The translations under genes and the position numbers were made by a program. Positions 22,532 to 36,939 of a stretch of DNA of 64,000 nucleotides are shown here, piece by piece (the stretch's first letter is position 1; each line of letters opens with the position of its first letter). Source of the stretch: Congeria kusceri (taxonomy: Eukaryota > Mollusca > Bivalvia > Myida > Dreissenidae); contig CM051038.1 in assembly GCA_027627225.1 (NCBI GenBank), forward strand, positions 44,897,343 through 44,961,342. The letters are read 5' to 3'. Under the pieces are notes generated by a model that saw only the letters and a list, made by a program, of their open reading frames with translations, had not been told where the DNA came from and did no database searches.

Positions 22532-22730
22532 TTTGCATCGGCTGGGCTCTCACACGGTCGAACACCGACAATAGGCAGTGTGTCTGACTCTAAGCCTACG
22601 TCAGGCGATGACGTCGGTGTTGCAGCCCTGGCTGCTCTGCCCCGCCCACGGACCCTTCAATTTTGGCATCACCTTGTGCAAATTAAGGTACCTTTGAAAT
22701 AAAATGCAAACCTTAACACCTTGAAGAATA

Positions 22731-23036
22731 GAAATTGTCCGGAAAACTGCAGCGGTTTATACACGCTGCGGGGACGCTGTATGTATGCAGCTCAGTCGCC
22801 GTGCCAACGCCATGGTCGCACTAGAGTCGTCGAACACACAAAAAGAACGCAGTGTGGTCGCCGTGCCAACGCCATGGTCGCACTACAGTCGTCGAAGATA
22901 CACCAAGAACGCAGTGGGGTTGCCGATGATCGCCGTGTGGACGCACTGAAACACAATAAAAACACCAAGGACGCGGTAAGGTCGTGTTGGGAACGCAGTG
23001 TACGCTCGCAGAACACAGACAGCAGGACCGCGGTGT
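22731..23036. repeat. GC-rich repeat with 62-bp internal duplication (copy 2)
   Basis: Counterpart of 7620-7927, with shared substitutions that group it with copy 3 against copy 1, such as AAAAGAACG where copy 1 reads AAAACAACG. Confidence 0.5.
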
Positions 23037-23393
23037 AACGGTTGCCAAAAAGTTGGACTTTTTAAATAAAAAGCATTGGCGTTCGCAATGCAACTATCGG
23101 CGTTTCCCAAACAAAATATAAAGGTTTATGTCGCAATACGCCAGTCCGGTGTAACGGGGACATAAGAAAAATTTTCTTTCAAATCCCAAACTGTGAAACT
23201 GTCCTTTAAAAACCATGGGTACTTTAAATTGATATCCATGGAATCGCATTTCAGCGTCGAGTTGGTACTTAACATCTTAAAGACGATGTGTTAGTGACAT
23301 TGCTAGAGTCAAAATGTATCTCTTAGATGTAAAATTGTACACAGCGAACAACACTATGACAGCAACAACGAACATGAATCAGTATGCAATATG

Positions 23394-24670
23394 TTTCAGT
23401 AGTATACAAAACTGGCAATGGTTGTATTAACAATTAGACCAGACTTGGTCAACAATAGCGTTAATAACTTTTAAACTGTAATGGCAAAATGCGTGTAAAT
23501 GTAAATTCCATTTTTGATTACTGTTATTTCATTGAAATGTATTCGTAGACAAGTACTTTTCAATCCTATAAATAGCTTATTGACTGTTATTGCAATATCA
23601 CGAAGATATTAGAATATTTTGTTCCTAATATTTTGTATAGAGCACAGCGAAATTGTATTGTAAATCTACTTTAATTTGTTCTCATCTTCGTGTATATGGA
23701 GAAAATATTGTTTGGTCGCATAATTTCTATTTCAAGCAATATGTCTACGCCTACAATTCAAATTCGTGCATAAAACATATTATCCATGTCAGACAATATT
23801 ATAATGTTCAAGCGAACATTGTATAAGAGAGAAGAAAGGATAACGACAGGAAACAAAATAAGAGGAAATAATGTTTTATACCATATTTACCAATCACATC
23901 GCAACTTTCTTCAATGCCGATCCCAATGGGCATTTCCTAGACGTCACGTGATGTCTGGCATGCTTTACATCTGTGTCGCTTCCAAATTTAGCGATGTCTC
24001 AAGGTCTCGTGATGCGATCCGTATGTGAAAGCTTACCGTATAATAAGTAGCGTGCGTATAAATAACAACTAAATTTCGATATACTGCACGATACTTATTG
24101 CACGATAAGCATGAATATTAGGCTCCGCCAACCAGTTACCGTTCTGATAGCACTGTTATTGTATACCAAAAACCAAAGATAACTCTCTTAAATATGGTAT
24201 AATTTCGATTATATAATGTGTTTTGTTTATCTTTCTGGAATCTGAGACGCATTGATTCAAATTGTCAAATGTTCCAGCATATAAAAAGGTGCTACTGATT
24301 TCGTGTTGTATTTAAAGCTGCTACGTCACAGACTGTGAAAAACAATATATTATTACATGAAACTGTCTGAAACGGAGTTTCGGACCTGAAGTTGGACCAC
24401 GTATTAATATTAATATTATACAATTAAATGATGCCTAACTGACCGCACTTAATGAGTATCGTAACTTTTAGATTACTTAGCAACTGTTTTGTCTTAGTTA
24501 TTTATGTCTGTGAAGTAGCATCTTTATAGGATCATATTTTTCACAAATCATATTTTTCACACACCAGTAAAGACCTAGAATCGCATTTGTCACATCTTTA
24601 AGTGCGAAGAATGCGATTGGCCTAAAAAGGGATATGCGCGAGGATCACAGAAGAATATGATTTTATTGCA
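23394..24670. other. 1.28-kb segment present in copies 2 and 3 only (copy 2)
   Basis: Copy 1 joins GCAATATG directly to the middle of the foldback element that ends this segment. AATATG occurs at both edges, which fits a short-homology deletion in copy 1. The segment contains a complete MITE (23876-24202) and the left half of the foldback element. I see no gene in it. Confidence 0.8.
23876..24202. mobile_element. MITE with TTATACCATATTT terminal inverted repeats
   Basis: Best-preserved member: left end TTATACCATATTTACC, right end AAATATGGTATAA, exact inverses over 13 bp. The interior carries GACGTCACGTGATGTC and GCTTACCGTATAATAAG. It is oriented opposite to 12106-12471. Confidence 0.7.
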
Positions 24671-24825
24671 TATCAAAAATTGGATGCAATCACAAACTTC
24701 ACAGAAAATGTGAAGAATACAAATGTGATGTTTGAAGAATATGATCTAAAATGTTCACACATGTGAAGAATGAGATCCTATTTTTCAATGATGTGAACAA
24801 TATGAGTTGTGAAAAATATGGTAAC
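24525..24825. mobile_element. Foldback MITE, complete (copy 2)
   Basis: Left arm TATAGGATCATATTTTTCAC and right arm TTGTGAAAAATATG mirror each other. Nested TTCACA/TGTGAA pairs lie around the centre TTGCATATCAAAAATTGG. The copy 3 counterpart is 40911-41211. Copy 1 keeps only the right half. Confidence 0.6.
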
Positions 24826-24975
24826 AGCTTTAGGTCATGTGGCATAAAGTGATAAAACGCCACGTGTTTTGCTATTGCTTCGTAAGGTCCTCCATCTAAG
24901 CATTTTTACACGCTATTGAACAAACAACAGGTGTTTATTTATCACATGCTATAATTTGTTTTCCGTGTATTACAA

Positions 24976-25250
24976 TCGCCTCCGTGGCCTAGTGGTTAGG
25001 GCGTTCGCCTACGGAGCGGGAGGTCGAAGGTTCGAGTCCTACACAGGGCGAGTTCTGATATGGCCGGTTGCCTACCCAGCAGCTAGTTAAATCAAGGGGT
25101 ACCGATTGCCTTCCTGCCACGCGCCCGGCATATAGGATAGGAATCGGTAGTAAAGATGTTCATCAGTAAAGGTGTCTCAGTCAAAACTGGCTGGCCCTTA
25201 ATCGCGAAGTGTGACACTATAATAAAACAAACACTTTACACTTTACATTT
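24976..25250 (+). mobile_element. tRNA-Arg-like SINE (copy 2), site of the inferred crossover
   Basis: Identical head to the copy 1 SINE. The flanking base at 24970 matches copy 3, whereas the base at 25204 inside the SINE body matches copy 1. A private change (GAAGTGTG for GAAGGGTG) lies at about 25209. Confidence 0.75.
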
Positions 25251-28200
25251 ACAGCCATTGTGTAAGATAACATTTTGAGCTTTATCATTGGCTACATATT
25301 CTTTGACTGACCAATCACATGACGTTATTTTGGTGAAATGACGTCGTCAACACGAAATGACGTCACGTGGGTACACAAGTTTGAGGATTTACCAACTTAA
25401 TTTGGTAAACTTAAACGGGTTTTATTTAGTTGAAAAGCATGTGATAAAAAAAGATCTGACACTCGTTGTCATTTCATACCATATGTTATTAAACTCGTCC
25501 AGGAAATTCGTTGGTAGGCTCGCCAAAGGCTCGCTTACTAACAAAATTCCTGAACTCGTGTAATAAAATATAGTGTGACATGACAACTCGTGTCAGATCC
25601 TATGTATCTTTACCGACGTTATTTTAGCACCCTCTCAATAAATAAAACTTAGAAAAAACGAAAACATGTCTTTTCAGTACTGTCAAATACATAATAAAAA
25701 CAAACTGATATGGCCTAAAAAATGTCTTGTACCATCGATAACGTATTTACCATTTAGATTGTTCGTTAGCTTATTGTTTAGCACCATTTTGCGATGATCG
25801 AACTATATACAGAAATAACAAAACAGCATTGTGGCCCTAAAGTGAGATGGCACTATTGTTTTTGTAAATCATTATTACGAAATGTTGTTCTTTCAACGTA
25901 ATAATATTTCGTAATTACGAAAGTCATTTTGTCAAAATGTAATATAATTATGTACTATTTCGTAATTACGAAATGTTATTGCGTATTTATGCAAAAATAG
26001 TTCGCTCAAACGTTATACTATTTTGTAATTGCGAAATGTATTTTGTAAAAAACGTCATGTTAATACGTAATTAGGATATAGTATTACGTGTTTACTGACT
26101 ACATGTACTACATATGTGATTGCGTTTTACCGAAATTCATACCGTAATTACGAAAAAAATACGTTTATAGTATTTACGAAATACTTGTTGAGTTTACCCA
26201 CTGATATAAGCTGTTGTTGTTTTTTTCTCGAAATACATGTTGTTGTCTTTTCGACATACATGGCACAACTACGAAAGAAACATTTGAATGAGCTGAATCC
26301 TGTATTGTTGGAACTAGCCCAATTGGAAAGTCATACAATGATAAATGGTGTAGGAATTTCCTGTTGTATATAAAATTCTAAAAGACCTTTATCTCATATT
26401 TTTTATTTGGTACTTTTTTGTTTCGTGTGCATAACTATGTTTATACCATATTTCAGTAAGTTTTCTTTGTTTTTCGGTATTCTTTCGGTCTAACTGTGAT
26501 ATCAGAACGATAACTGGTGGGCGAAGCCTTATATGCAAGCTTACCGTGCAATAAGTATCGTGCGGTATATATGATTGATAGATATGGTATAAAACACTTG
26601 TAGTTTGCTATTTGCTTTAATGTTCATTTCTTCTTAAAATACACTCAGGTTTGTGCTAATACTCAAACTAGTTATCATTAATATGTTTGAAAAGCAATGG
26701 GAATATTTCAAAATGACATATGTGCTAACACCTCTTGACTTTGCAGTTTGAAATTCCTAGAATATTTTACTATTCTTGAAACGAAACACACTGTGTGTTT
26801 GCGCGTGTCGGTGTCTTATGTAAGTACATGTTACCCTGGCATGCTTATAGCACACGGCTGGATTCTATATTTAAATGAGGCTAATCCAGGGCGACAATTT
26901 ACGCCTACATTGAATTTATGGTTAGAAGGGACTTCCTGGAAACAGAAAAATACCATAAAAGCGGAAAGTGACGTCCAGAATTAGCCTTACGGACCGCACA
27001 GGCTAATCAGGGACGACACTTTGCGCACATGCATTAAGCCCGATTTTCCCACGACACGCCTCAAACGTATTCTTTGTCATCGCCATATGCACGTCCGTAT
27101 GGTGTTGTTAGCGTTGAATGGAATAATCTTCAGCCATCTTAAAATGCGATCGAATCTAATAACACGCACGTTAAAAATGTAAGATATGTATAGATACTAA
27201 TCAAAATGAGCGAATGAAAAACCGCGTGAATCGTTGTTTTTTTTTCGAGGAATACGCGAAATTAATACACCGCAAAATAATATGATTTAACAGTAACCTT
27301 ATTGAATGGGACATAACCATTGTAGATCAACAAATCGCTAATATTTTAAGCTATACGGAACTGTACTTGTCATCAATTGAATTTAACAGTAAACATTCGA
27401 TTTTTTTTCTCTCCCGATGATGTCTCTGGAGTTTCATTAGTCCTATGTTGTTTTTTTTCCACGTAAGGGAAACAACTATGCTATTTGGAAAGTTTTCAAC
27501 TAAGAGTGTACTCCCTTACAACATCAACATTCACGCTGTCGTGTAAAACGTTTAACAGTTAAACCAACATTAGAACCTTTATACGGCTATTTGGGGCATG
27601 AATGTACGATGATTGCTTAAATAATACAATTCCTATTATTTAACTGGTTCTGCTGTACCTTTTTGAGTAAATCCATCGCACCAAATATATGAATTTATGA
27701 GCTATTAGTACGGGTAATAAATAATAAGTAATGTGAACATATTTCAATAGAACGGATATGATCCCAATAACAAGACTGGTCGAAATCCACATTATTTAAA
27801 CTAAAAATGGATTACAGACTGTATCTCTCTACAGTTGTTGAAAAACCGTCGAATATTACTCCATTTAGCGCTTGCCCAGTCATAAATTATAACTATATTA
27901 CTATATGTACATACTTATTTTGCTGTCAAAGCTTTTTACTTAATAAGTTAATTGAACGGACATAATTATATATTTTTTCATTTAATGAAACGTACAAAGA
28001 AATTAGAAGAGATTGCATTTGTTTTAATATTGTATTATGTGACAATCCAAATTTAATTGAGGCGTGTGAAACCCGGGCTTTATGCATGTGCGTAAAGTGT
28101 CGTCCCGGATTAGCCTGTGCAGTCCGCATAGGCTAATCCAGGACGGCACTTTCCGCTATTATGGTATTTTCTGTTTCAAGGAAGTCTTTTCTGAACATAA

Positions 28201-29021
28201 ATTCACTGTAAGCGAGTGTTCCCGGGTTCGAGGCCCGGATTGGCTGCACAATTGTTTCACCCTGTAACATATTTTCATATATTGCACGAGTATGTATTGA
28301 TAATTTTCTTTTTAAATACACTGATAAATCTTTTTAATTGACTTGATTATTTAATAATCATGGTGGAATAGTGGAAATTTGGTATGATGCGAATGAAGGG
28401 TTTGACTTGTATGAATTTATATTTTTTGGAGTTAAATCCACTAACGTCAGTTTAAACACTCAAACTATTTAGTGGTGGTTTTTTTTTGTAATTATACCAT
28501 ATGTCAGAGAGTTTTCATAGTTTTGCGGTATTCAATAACTATGATTTATACCATACTTCAGAGAGTTTTCACTGTTTTGCGGTATTCAATAACTGTGGAA
28601 TCAGATCGGTAAATGGTGGGCTAATATGCAAGATTACCGTGCAACAAGTAGCAAGCAGCATATTGAAATTTAGTTGTAATTTATACGCTCCCTACTTATT
28701 GCATTGAACGATTGCACTGAGTGGTCACATTGCGACAGCGCTAAATTTGGAAATGACACGCATGCCAAGCATGTCAGACATCACGTGACGTCTAGGAATG
28801 GCCCTCTGGGATCGGCATCGTATAAGGTTGCGATGTAATTGGTCAATATGATATTAAACACTTCGTAGCACCCTTTGACCTCAATATGTTAATTATTTAA
28901 TCTCGCCCTGCGAACTCGTTAAAAAACTTATTTCGGTTAAATTGTGCTACGGCTATTACATCAGATCCGTAAATGGTGGGCGGAGCAACTTACCGTGCAA
29001 TAAGTAGCGTGCAGTATATTG

Positions 29022-32000
29022 TTGTTGTTGTTTTGGGGTTTACAGTCCTTCGGCGCCTGAGGCTGCATTATGTGAGGACTTAGATCTGTGGCTCGTCAGA
29101 CGGTAAATTTAGATGTCGAAAGTTAAAGGAGCCAATTGATAAAAGAAATTTACTGTGTAATTTATGCATTACGTTTTTATAAATTGTGTGTGTGTTTTAT
29201 TTGCCAAATGTGTGTGTGTCGGACGGTAGTAAGTTGAGTGGTCTGTAATTGAATATCGTTGTTGTTGTTGTGATCCTTTCGTGGTAAGGGTGGTGTGCGC
29301 TGGTCGACGGCGATAGCGTGGCTGGTGGTGACTTGTTTCCAGTAGGCGTGGACGCTGAAATTTGGCCTGGTCTTATTTGAATTTCTTAGTAAGTTTTGAC
29401 TCTAAAGTCTTTGAATGCCAAAAAAGTCTAGGATAAAGTATTATGGCCTTGTTGTTATAAATATTTAGGTGGTTTTTAAAATTTTGTTTATTACCTGTTT
29501 ATTAAAGGTAATGAGAACTTATTCTCAATCTATGGTTAGAATAAGTCACTGAAATAGTATACATTAAATGGTTTTATTTTCGTAAATTGAAACTGGTGAG
29601 TGTTTGTTTATTGGTGATAGTGCCTTTATATTGATTTTTATTGGTATATATAGAGAGATAGCTCGAGTATTGGGTTACGTTTGTGGACCAAAAAGACTGT
29701 ATTATTTGGGGTTAGATATGGTGGGGTGTTGTTTTATGGGTCGTTTGGCCGCTTCAGTAAAGATATAGAGCTTGTTAGGAAAGTTTATAACAGATAACCG
29801 AGGTATCAAACATCAATTAAAAAGTGTACAACAAAAAAGGTTGATTCTGCTAATTCGCTTACAACCGACCATCTTTATAGGCACTTTAAGGAACTGTTCG
29901 GAGAGCTGTCTCCATTTGATAACAATTTTGATAACCAGAATGTTAATACTCAAACAGACGTGTTTGATAATTTGTTAGACGTAGAACTATCCGAGTCAGA
30001 AATACGTTCTGCGGTAAATGCTCAAAACAATAATAAGAGTCCTGGTATAGATGAACTACCAGCAGAAATGTTTAAATGTAGTATTGATATTATAATGCCG
30101 TTTCTAAAAACTTTATACAACCGTATATTTTTAACTCATGAGTATCCAGAGTCATGGGGTAAAGGAATCATTATCCCTATTTTCAAGAAAGGTGACGCAA
30201 ATGATCCTAAAAATTATAGAGGTATAACATTAATTAACATAATTGGAAAAATATATTCTCAAATACTTTTAAATAGATTAAGAAACTGGTCCATACAATA
30301 TGATAAATTGATACCCAATCAGTTTGGATTCCAAAAAGGAAAATCAATTTCTGATTGTATATTTATATTACACTCAATTATTACAAAAGTTCTGAGCGAA
30401 AAAGAAAAATTGTATTGTGTATTTGTCGATTACCAACAATTTTTTGATCGTATTGATCACAACATGTTATGGCAAAAGCTTTTAACAGAAAATGTAAGCT
30501 GTCACTTTGTGAACGCATTAAAAGCTATGTACAACTGTGTTAAATCATGTGTACGTTATAATAATTCACTATCTGCCTTTTTCGATTGCTCAATCGGTGT
30601 CAAACAGGGAGACCCCAGTTCTCCACTGTTAGCCATGTCTTTTATAAACGATATTATAAATAATGCTTCCCATGAAGACCTTCCAGGAATTGAATGTATT
30701 GAAAATCTGAAATTATTTCTTTTACAATATGCAGATGATATGGTATTATTCGCCAAATCACCAGAAACGCTTAGAATTATGTTAAAAGATGTAGAAAGTT
30801 ATTGTAATGCATGGGGACTGAAAATTAATGTCTAAAAAACAAAAGCTATGGTGTTTGAAAGAGGAAGGGCTACAACGTTTGAGTTATATATCTACAATAC
30901 TTTAGTTGAAATTGTAAGTTCGTTCAAATACCTGGGCATAAACCTGTTCAAAAATGGTAACTTTTACAGATCCCAAAAATCGATCGCACAATATGTATCC
31001 TTTTCATTAAGTAAATTATTTCAGATATTTGATGCAATTGAATTACTAATCCAGCAAAGAATAAAATTATTTGATACTCTTGTTGCCCCAATCCTTAATT
31101 TTTGTTCAGAAATATGGGGCTTCCATCAAGCGAAAGACATTGAATTGATACACACTAAATTCTTAAGATCACTGCTTGGCGTAAAAAAGTCTACAAATTT
31201 ATCTGCACTCTATGGAGAACTCGGTAGGATCCCTTTTCATGTATGCCGCCAAATCCATATGTTAAAATATTGGTATAAAGTGATCAATTTACATAATGGT
31301 CACATTGTTAAAAAAGTGTATAACATGCTAAAGAGAGATACGTTAAGAAACAGAATCCATGATAAAAACAATTGGGTGTCAAATATAAAGGAATGTCTCA
31401 TAACTAACGGTTTTGGTGAAATTTGGAATTCCGAAAAGTTAGATTTAACCTCTTTGGAAATTGTTAAGAGGCGAATTATAGATAGTTATCAACAAACCTG
31501 GCATTTCGACTTTAATTCATCATCCAAACTAAGAACATATTCTCTTATCAAACATGAACTCAAATTAGAGCCATATTTGCAAAAAATTCATGAAAAGAAA
31601 TACAGATTTGCCCTCGCAAGATTTAGAACGTCCTCACACAAACTAGCTATTGAAACTGGTAGATACACGAACATGTCTGTTAATGAACGAATCTGCCGAT
31701 CCTGTAACATGAACCTGACTGAATCAGAATATCATTTTTTACTTGTTTGCCCAATGTACAAGGAGCTCAGAATGAAATATTTTAAACCTTATTACTGTCA
31801 CTGGCCTACGCTAAATAAATTTGAATTGCTTTTAAAAACAACCTGTAGTACTACTTTATATAATATCGCCAAATTTATATATTATGCCGAGAAATTGAGA
31901 ATACATACTTAATTATTTACTCTGTAAATTTCAGACTTTTTTACTATTATGAATCCACCTAACTGTTCATTTACCATTAATATCTGTGTAATGTTTCACT

Positions 32001-32152
32001 ATTATTATAAAAGTTATTACTGAGATGCTAAACATTTTCTTGTTGTATGCTCCGTTGAGTGTGTACTTCTCCATGTCAATATTATTTATTGTGCTTTGAC
32101 ATTGTATAATGTTTATGCAATAAATTCTGGACTTGGACTTGGAACATGTGTG
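29022..32152 (+). mobile_element. LINE-containing insertion in a MITE (copy 2)
   Basis: Counterpart of 12636-15766, flanked by CGTGCAGTATATTG (29008-29021) and CGTGCAGTACATTG (32153-32166). Confidence 0.65.
29814..31912 (+). pseudogene. LINE reverse transcriptase, nearly open (copy 2)
   Basis: The best-preserved RT in the window. The frame is open from about 29814 (no ATG; similarity begins with SIKK) through motif A FVDYQQFFDRID (30422-30457), QGDP (30605-30616) and YADD (30728-30739). A single in-frame TAA at 30833-30835 follows KINV, and the same frame then continues to the natural end at 31912. The C-terminal cysteine/histidine motif has its C-x2-C at 31694-31705 and the last cysteine at 31748-31750. 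The enzyme family copies element RNA at a nicked chromosomal target. Lack of the endonuclease and of the N-terminal part makes it a 5'-truncated relic. Copy 1 shares the TAA, so that stop predates the last duplication, while the copy 1 frameshift is later. Confidence 0.9.
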
Positions 32153-32756
32153 TCGTGCAGTACATTGAAATAAAGTTATAATTAATACGCACGCTACTTA
32201 TTGCATTGAACGATTACACTGAGTGGACACATTGCGACAGCGCTTAATTTGGAAATGACACACTGTGATTGGTAAATATGGTAAAAACACGTGTAGCACC
32301 CTGTGACCTCAATATGTTAATAATTTAATACCGCCCTGCAGGCCCGTTAAATAACTAACATATTTCGGTCAAAGTGTGCTACAACTATTATTTAATTGTC
32401 CATTTTTTGTGCAAGACATTGCATGAATGTGCATCGAGATGCGTTCACCGTATTTCACTTCCACCAACAACCAAATATTGAATAAATCTTATTTTTTCAA
32501 AACCTTATTGTTTAAAAGTTGAAAACATATTTAAAGGCTTCCACAGAAGTTGGGATTCTGTTAACAAACAATATGCGAAATATAGCTTTAAATGTGGTAG
32601 AAACAACCCGCATTACCGGTAATTTTATACAAATATAAACCTACGCGAGGTTTATACGCTATACTTTTTCTTAGCCTATGTAGAATTTGCATTTTATACA
32701 AATTATTTGTATTTTAGCCACCTTATATCTTTGTACATTTCATAATGCCGAATTAA

Positions 32757-33501
32757 AGGGACTTTGTCAACGAAACCGGCCTCAAGAGGGCAATTTTTTA
32801 CAAAAAATCAGAAATTAAGATATTAATTTTGACATATAATAAAGGTTAAAATGAGGCGTGTCGTGGGAAAATCGGGCTTAATGCATGTGCGTAAAGTCTC
32901 GTCCCGGGCCAGCCTATGCAGTCCGCACAGGCTAATCCAGGATGGCACTTTCCGCTTTCAGGGTATTTCTTTTTGAAGGAAGTCTCTCCTAAACAAACAA
33001 AAAAACACTTTAGGCGGAAAGTGTCGTCCCGGACTGCACAAGCTAATCCGGGACGACACTGCGCACATGCATTAAGCCCGGTTTTCCTACGACACGCCTC
33101 AAATATGGTATATATAATGGAAGAAGAGTTTACGCATTATGAGAAAAACAGGTCCTGTTTGTTTAGCCGTTTTCTTGTTTACATTTTGACCTCAGATGTT
33201 TAGGTCCTTTGTATAACCATAGCTTGCACAAGAATTCTTACAAAGTAAAATAGCTCAATTGGTAAGAGGGCTGTCATTATTTTATTTTTTTCACTCCTCA
33301 GTCGTGAGTTTGATACCCGCTTGGGGTTTATCTCTTTTTGTTTTCAAGCATTTTTGCTGAACTATTTTTTATCGAAAAGCTCAGTATGTACTATACCATT
33401 TATACTTCATTTAAATTGAGATTCGTTGGTTTTGCGCTCTTCTTTTATATAACATCAATTATATTGCTATTGGAAACCACTTTTTCCTAGACATAGTCCC
33501 T
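32757..33501. mobile_element. TTAA-flanked MITE with tRNA-like module (copy 2)
   Basis: Counterpart of 16370-17115, TTAA at 32753-32756 and 33502-33505. One T is missing in the T-run of the nested repeat near 32966. Confidence 0.7.
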
Positions 33502-35355
33502 TTAAGTATACTGGTTTGAACTACGCACATAAATCATAATTTCTAATGCGTAAATTTCGTAATTGTTAGATAAGGTTGAAGATAAATACCACACAAAGGG
33601 ACAGCATCATTAAACATTCTTAAATTTAGATATTAATATTGACATGCGATAAAATAATATACATACAATGGGAAAATATTAACGCATTCTGAAAAAAAAA
33701 AAAATTGTTATTTTCTTGTTTACATTCTGACGTCACATAAAAATTGGGCTATTCTACGAAAAACCTTTTCCTATTTACCAACTTATTATGAATCATGAAC
33801 TGTGAAAATCAGAAATTCATTTATTCACGCTTCACGATTTGCCGATTTTTATGATAATCGTGCAGTGTCACCGTGCAAAAAAGTGTATATGTACACGAAT
33901 CCGTTGGGAATCAAGAACTATGAAGTACGAAATTTATTTTTTCAAACTTCACAAATTCATGATTATCTTTCGTAATATGAATTTCAAAATGTGATTTATG
34001 GAAATTTGTACTTCACAGTTCATGATTTGTAACGAATTTATGAAATCGCGAAGATAAAATTCAAATAAATGATTTTTGTACTTCACATAAATTACAATTC
34101 ATAATTATGAAATCAGAATAATGAACAACACCGGTCTTTCGTACTATTCCAGTATGTTGCTAAACTGGCGGATTATCGCGTAATAATTACGACTCACCGG
34201 GATGTTGATACGTAAAGTTTGTGTTACGAAATTCCATTGAAAATTGAAAATGTTTATTACGCGTAACGTCAGTGACAAAATCTAGATCTTGTTTGAAGTC
34301 CAAAATTTCAGCATTTACTGACATAGATAAGCCTATCTCTTGCAAAACTCCAATAGAAATATGTGTTTTGTGTGATAAATTACCGCAACTCTCTTTTGAT
34401 ATACAGTGATTTATTCCCCCGTCTGTTGTAAATAAACAATCTATGTTGTTCAACTGTCGTCGCTCCGGTACTGAAACTGTCGAAAACGCCCGGAGAATTC
34501 GTTATTGTAAGACATTCGGAAGGCTTCTGTCATATTCCGTTTCTCGTCTGCGAAAAACGAAAATAAATGGCGGCCATATTGGACTCGTCATTCGTCTGCT
34601 TGTAACAAAATCTGACAGGTAATTGTTTTGCGATGCGAGAATGAAACGAATTATTTCAAGAAGTCGGTTTTGTCAGAAACCACATTCTGTGGCGGAAATA
34701 AAAAGCAAAGCTCACTTAAACCCGACTGTTCAGTTTCTAAACGTCATTTGCCAATGACGTGGAAACGCATATGAATTGATAACACATGGCGAAATATGTA
34801 GAGGTAATTATTGTGTGTTTCCAGTATGGTAAAGTATTATAATTACATGTTATTTTACTTTATTTCAGATGGTGCACTGTTTTTATCACGCATACATGTT
34901 CGGACATCATAACTGACTACAGGTTTTATTTCTGTCACTGCCTGAATAAACAATGCTCTATAATAATAATAATAATAATAATCATGATAATAATAATAAT
35001 AAAAATAAAATAATAATAATAATAAAATAATAATAATAATATCTTTATTTATAGAAGATGACACATTAAGATATAACAAGTAACAACATGGCTATCTTTT
35101 TTACAATGTGGTCTTCTATGTGAAAAACATATTAGTCAACGTATATAATATCACAACAAACACCCAAAACACATATAAATTATAATTATTTTTACACAAT
35201 TGACAGTCACACCCAAAATTGAAATAAACAGTTATGAAAGAAATAGAATGAGATTAAGAGAGTAAAAGGCATTATTGTTCTGGTCAATTGTTATGCATAA
35301 GATTTTTTTTATATCTAAGCTTAAACCCTGATACGGAATCGATATTCCGAACATA

Positions 35356-36939
35356 TAACAGAACAGAACAGAACATAATTTTATTACACATAAACTTTAC
35401 AGTTTCTAGCGTTTAACAATTATACATTATACATTATACATTATAGTAAGAGATCATTAATTTTAATATTTCTAGAACAGGATGAACTTGAGAAGATAAA
35501 AATGAAACTTGCATGTTCACACATAAGCATAGTACATCTAGTTAAAATGGAACTGTTTTCGAATGTCCATTGAGGTAAACAACAATTATATAACAATGAC
35601 AACATGAATATCATATTAATTAAGCAGTAGTGGTATAGAATATGTTGAAAGATATACATCAATATGCACATATATACAAACATCTTTTATTAATTGTTCA
35701 TCATAATATTTTGGCGAATACTTAATGCCTCTGATATGTACTTGCTTAACATTTTACTTTTATTCTGTGTATTTAGCAATTGCGTGAGTTTAAAAATACT
35801 AGGCCTGATTCCGTAATAATTTTTAATATATTTTTCTCTTATTTGAACGAATGTAGTACATTTCAACAAGAAGTGGAATTCATCTTCCACTTTGTTATTT
35901 GGTCATAATTGACAAAGCCGCATATTTATATCTACCTGATCGTATCTACCAGTTTGTATTCTCAGATTATGTGTACAAGGACGTAATTTTGTAATCGCTG
36001 TTCTCAAATTTCTTGATACGATTGTTTCTAAATATGATTCAAATGAAAATATTGTTTTTATTGCTTTATACACAATCAAAACTCTATTATCAGTTACGTC
36101 ACGTTGCCACTCTTGTAAGTATTCATCAATAACTCGTTGCTTAAACAAAAACAAAACATTACTTTCATTGATTTGTTAGTTATAAGCCCAAACATAATTA
36201 AATCCATATCTATAAAGTAGGTCCTTAACCTTTCCAAACCAATTTATCTTGTTATCATTTAAATCAGTCAGACTATCTTCCATGATTGATCGCAGTATTA
36301 TATTGACACTTTTAATAAGTTTAAACCAATATTTGATAATGCGTACATATCTGCTAACATATAACGGGAATCTACCAATTTCGCCGTATACGGCAACATT
36401 TGGAGTTGATTTTCTGACACCAAGAATAGCCTTGCAGAATTGTAGGTGTAATTTTTCTAACTCGCTAGACTTAGAGAAACCCCATATTTCGCATGAGTAT
36501 GTAATAATTGGCGAAACAAAAGCATCGAATAACTGCAAAGCTAACTTTGGTTTACAATGATATGTTTTCAAATTTGATAACGATGTGTTTAGTGACTTTA
36601 ATCCTTTACCACGTAAAGTATTAGTATTAAGATTAAAATTTCCTGTATAATTCAGTGTTACGCCTAGGTAGATAAAATCGTTAACCGTGTCTAGGTATTC
36701 ATTTCCATACATCCACTTCTCATTACGTTTTGTGCCTCCTCGTTTACGGAAAACAACAATTTTGGTTTTTGCTATATTGACTTGTAAGCCCCATGTACTA
36801 CAATAGTCATAAAGACAATTTAGAGACATTTGTAAATCTTCAGGCGTTTCACCAATTACAACCATGTCATCTGCAAAAAGCAATAAAATCAAGCATATAT
36901 CTTGTAGATTAATTCCAGCGCTATGTCTATTTTGCATAA
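35356..36939 (-). mobile_element. Nested LINE (copy 2)
   Basis: Counterpart of 18970-20553, with target duplicates at 35342-35355 and 36940-36953. The RT region is 35690-36939, with the same two stops. Confidence 0.85.
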
